Positions 63,092 to 64,000 of a stretch of 64,000 nt of DNA are shown here, piece after piece. Origin of the DNA: Methylobacter sp015476545 (GTDB lineage: Bacteria > Pseudomonadota > Gammaproteobacteria > Methylococcales > Methylomonadaceae); the NCBI RefSeq assembly GCF_052162025.1, contig NZ_CP197401.1, positions 3,844,001-3,908,000 on the forward strand. Direction: 5' to 3'. The translations under genes and the position numbers were made by a program. Positions within the stretch are counted from its first letter, which is position 1. Each line of letters begins with the position of its first letter. The notes below the pieces were generated by a model. The model saw only the letters and a program-made list of their open reading frames with translations. It was not told the DNA's origin and did no database searches.

Positions 63092-63706
63092 AACATGAAG
63101 GTAAGGAATTGCTTTTGTATATCAAAGTATTCGTATGAGATGAAGCATTGAGATAAATTTTGTGTATCGATAAGGTGTAATTTAGATTTTTGAGACGTCT
63201 TATTTGAAGGCCTAGATCCTAACGAGACGAAATCAGGAAAATTTTACATTCGCAATTAAAGCGGGCCCGCGACAATGAAATGCAAGCTCAGCTTTAGCTA
63301 TTGTGAGCCGGGCCATTTTCAAACGCAAGCCCTTACAGCTATCCCCTACCGCCAAGAAGAAATGCCCCTGAAACCGCCTTATTTCGCCTATATGTGATTG
63401 TTCAGTGAATCCGTTTTCGGTATTCGTGAATAGCAAACAAGCGCGGTCATGTGCAACTAATAAGAAACGATACCCATATCAAGAACCATGCCAGCCTGTA
63501 GCCCTTATCTAGCGTGGTTTATATGGATTTGGCACAAAAACCAGCTAAGGAAATGATTGTTTACCATTCCGAACACATCACCATGGTATAGGCTTGGTTG
63601 ATGTGATGGGAATAACCGGGTGAGTTAGGAGCGCCCAAAGTTGGGTTATCGGCAACCAGTGGGGCAGGTTTTGAGCAGATAAACAGGTCGCAAGCTCACA
63701 AGACCG
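63092..63706. other. Non-coding end of the island
   Basis: 615 bases with copy 2 of a 38-bp repeat (63304-63341). The frame 63233-63436 (minus) overlaps this repeat and has no convincing start or homology. No other gene visible. Confidence 0.55.
63304..63341. repeat. 38-bp repeat, copy 2
   Basis: Same orientation as 62214-62251, six differences in 38 bases. Confidence 0.6.
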
Positions 63707-63724
63707 TAGCACCAGCGTAGCACC
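63705..63724. promoter_or_regulatory. Candidate integrase arm-binding sites, right end
   Basis: TAGCACC at 63707 and 63718, 11 bases apart. The 20 bases are identical to 54864-54883 near the integrase gene. They lie 46 bases from the right att repeat. Confidence 0.7.
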
Positions 63725-63769
63725 AGCAATAAACAAGGCGTTCAGTTTATATCTAAGTTATTGATTTTA

Positions 63770-63845
<76 letters not shown>

Positions 63846-63877
63846 TTTAGGAAGAAAATTATAAAGAAACTTAAAAG

Positions 63878-64000
63878 CTAATCTAATGGCTGATACTGGT
63901 CCATCATTCCCAGCCCTTCTGCCACTGCTTTGCACGTGATTTTACCATCAAACACATTAATTGCCTTGGCGAGTTCTCTGTCAAACTTTAAAGATGACAA
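63878..64000 (-). CDS. Alanine dehydrogenase C-terminal fragment (runs off the window)
   Basis: The last 40 codons of a minus-strand gene ending at 63878. The peptide LSSLKFDRELAKAINVFDGK then ITCKAVAEGLGMMDQYQPLD matches the C-terminus of alanine dehydrogenase (usually a leucine-rich helix, then N.Y.GK.T..AVAE..G). With only 40 residues the call is tentative. Confidence 0.5.
   Translation of the reverse strand: MSSLKFDRELAKAINVFDGKITCKAVAEGLGMMDQYQPLD

Noticed and set aside
63233..63436. 67-codon minus-strand frame next to the right island end
   Set aside because: It overlaps the 38-bp repeat, has no start support and no pattern.

Overview
The window comes from a gammaproteobacterial (type I, Methylococcales-like) methanotroph. 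The direct evidence is a complete pmoCAB operon for particulate methane monooxygenase (44030-46998), whose PmoB keeps the copper ligands H33, H137 and H139. The housekeeping clusters also have gammaproteobacterial gene order. The species cannot be named from the sequence alone.

Layout. 1-5308: rimO (partial), cmoB, mlaC, hemB, aroE and a gamma-carbonic-anhydrase-like protein. 5465-7873: a zinc-ribbon protein, a small lipoprotein and a decayed gene. 8030-15195: lptFG facing pepA-holC-valS. 15325-20805: pilBCD-coaE-zapD-yacG, which combines type IV pilus assembly, CoA synthesis and cell division. 20807-25406 (minus): a run that starts with a PP-loop thiolation enzyme and a TusA-like sulfur carrier, then a cation exporter, argJ and a Nudix-ThiE fusion. 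25531-31701: pilU, glyQS, gmhB, plsC and a lipoprotein. 31929-37758 (minus): a glutaredoxin-like-FumC fusion, a YqhA-type membrane protein and cobalamin-dependent metH.

37879-54698 is looser and partly accessory. It holds several small membrane or secreted proteins, an HTTM-DCC membrane protein, a dead IS1595-type insertion sequence carrying an internal inversion, the pmo operon with its promoter, hairpins and terminator, and then lineage-specific genes (methyltransferase, STN/HEAT protein, secreted protein, lipase-like hydrolase, DUF2156-type acyltransferase) separated by gene-poor DNA.

54699-63815 is a 9.1-kb integrative element in a tRNA-Thr(CGT) gene. It has 46-bp att repeats, a P4-type integrase, an AlpA/excisionase-like regulator, a Toprim primase, a D5/P4-type helicase and unknown cargo (two secreted proteins and a membrane coiled-coil protein). 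Three features stand out: arm-type repeats spaced exactly 11 bp at both ends; a perfect 29-bp inverted repeat with eight GATAGAGCA-like motifs at the two ends of the helicase gene; and compensatory T-stem differences between the two att copies, which suggest that the functional tRNA now carries the element's own 3' half. The window ends in the 3' end of a probable alanine dehydrogenase gene.

All functional calls rest on motif recognition by eye. No database search was run.
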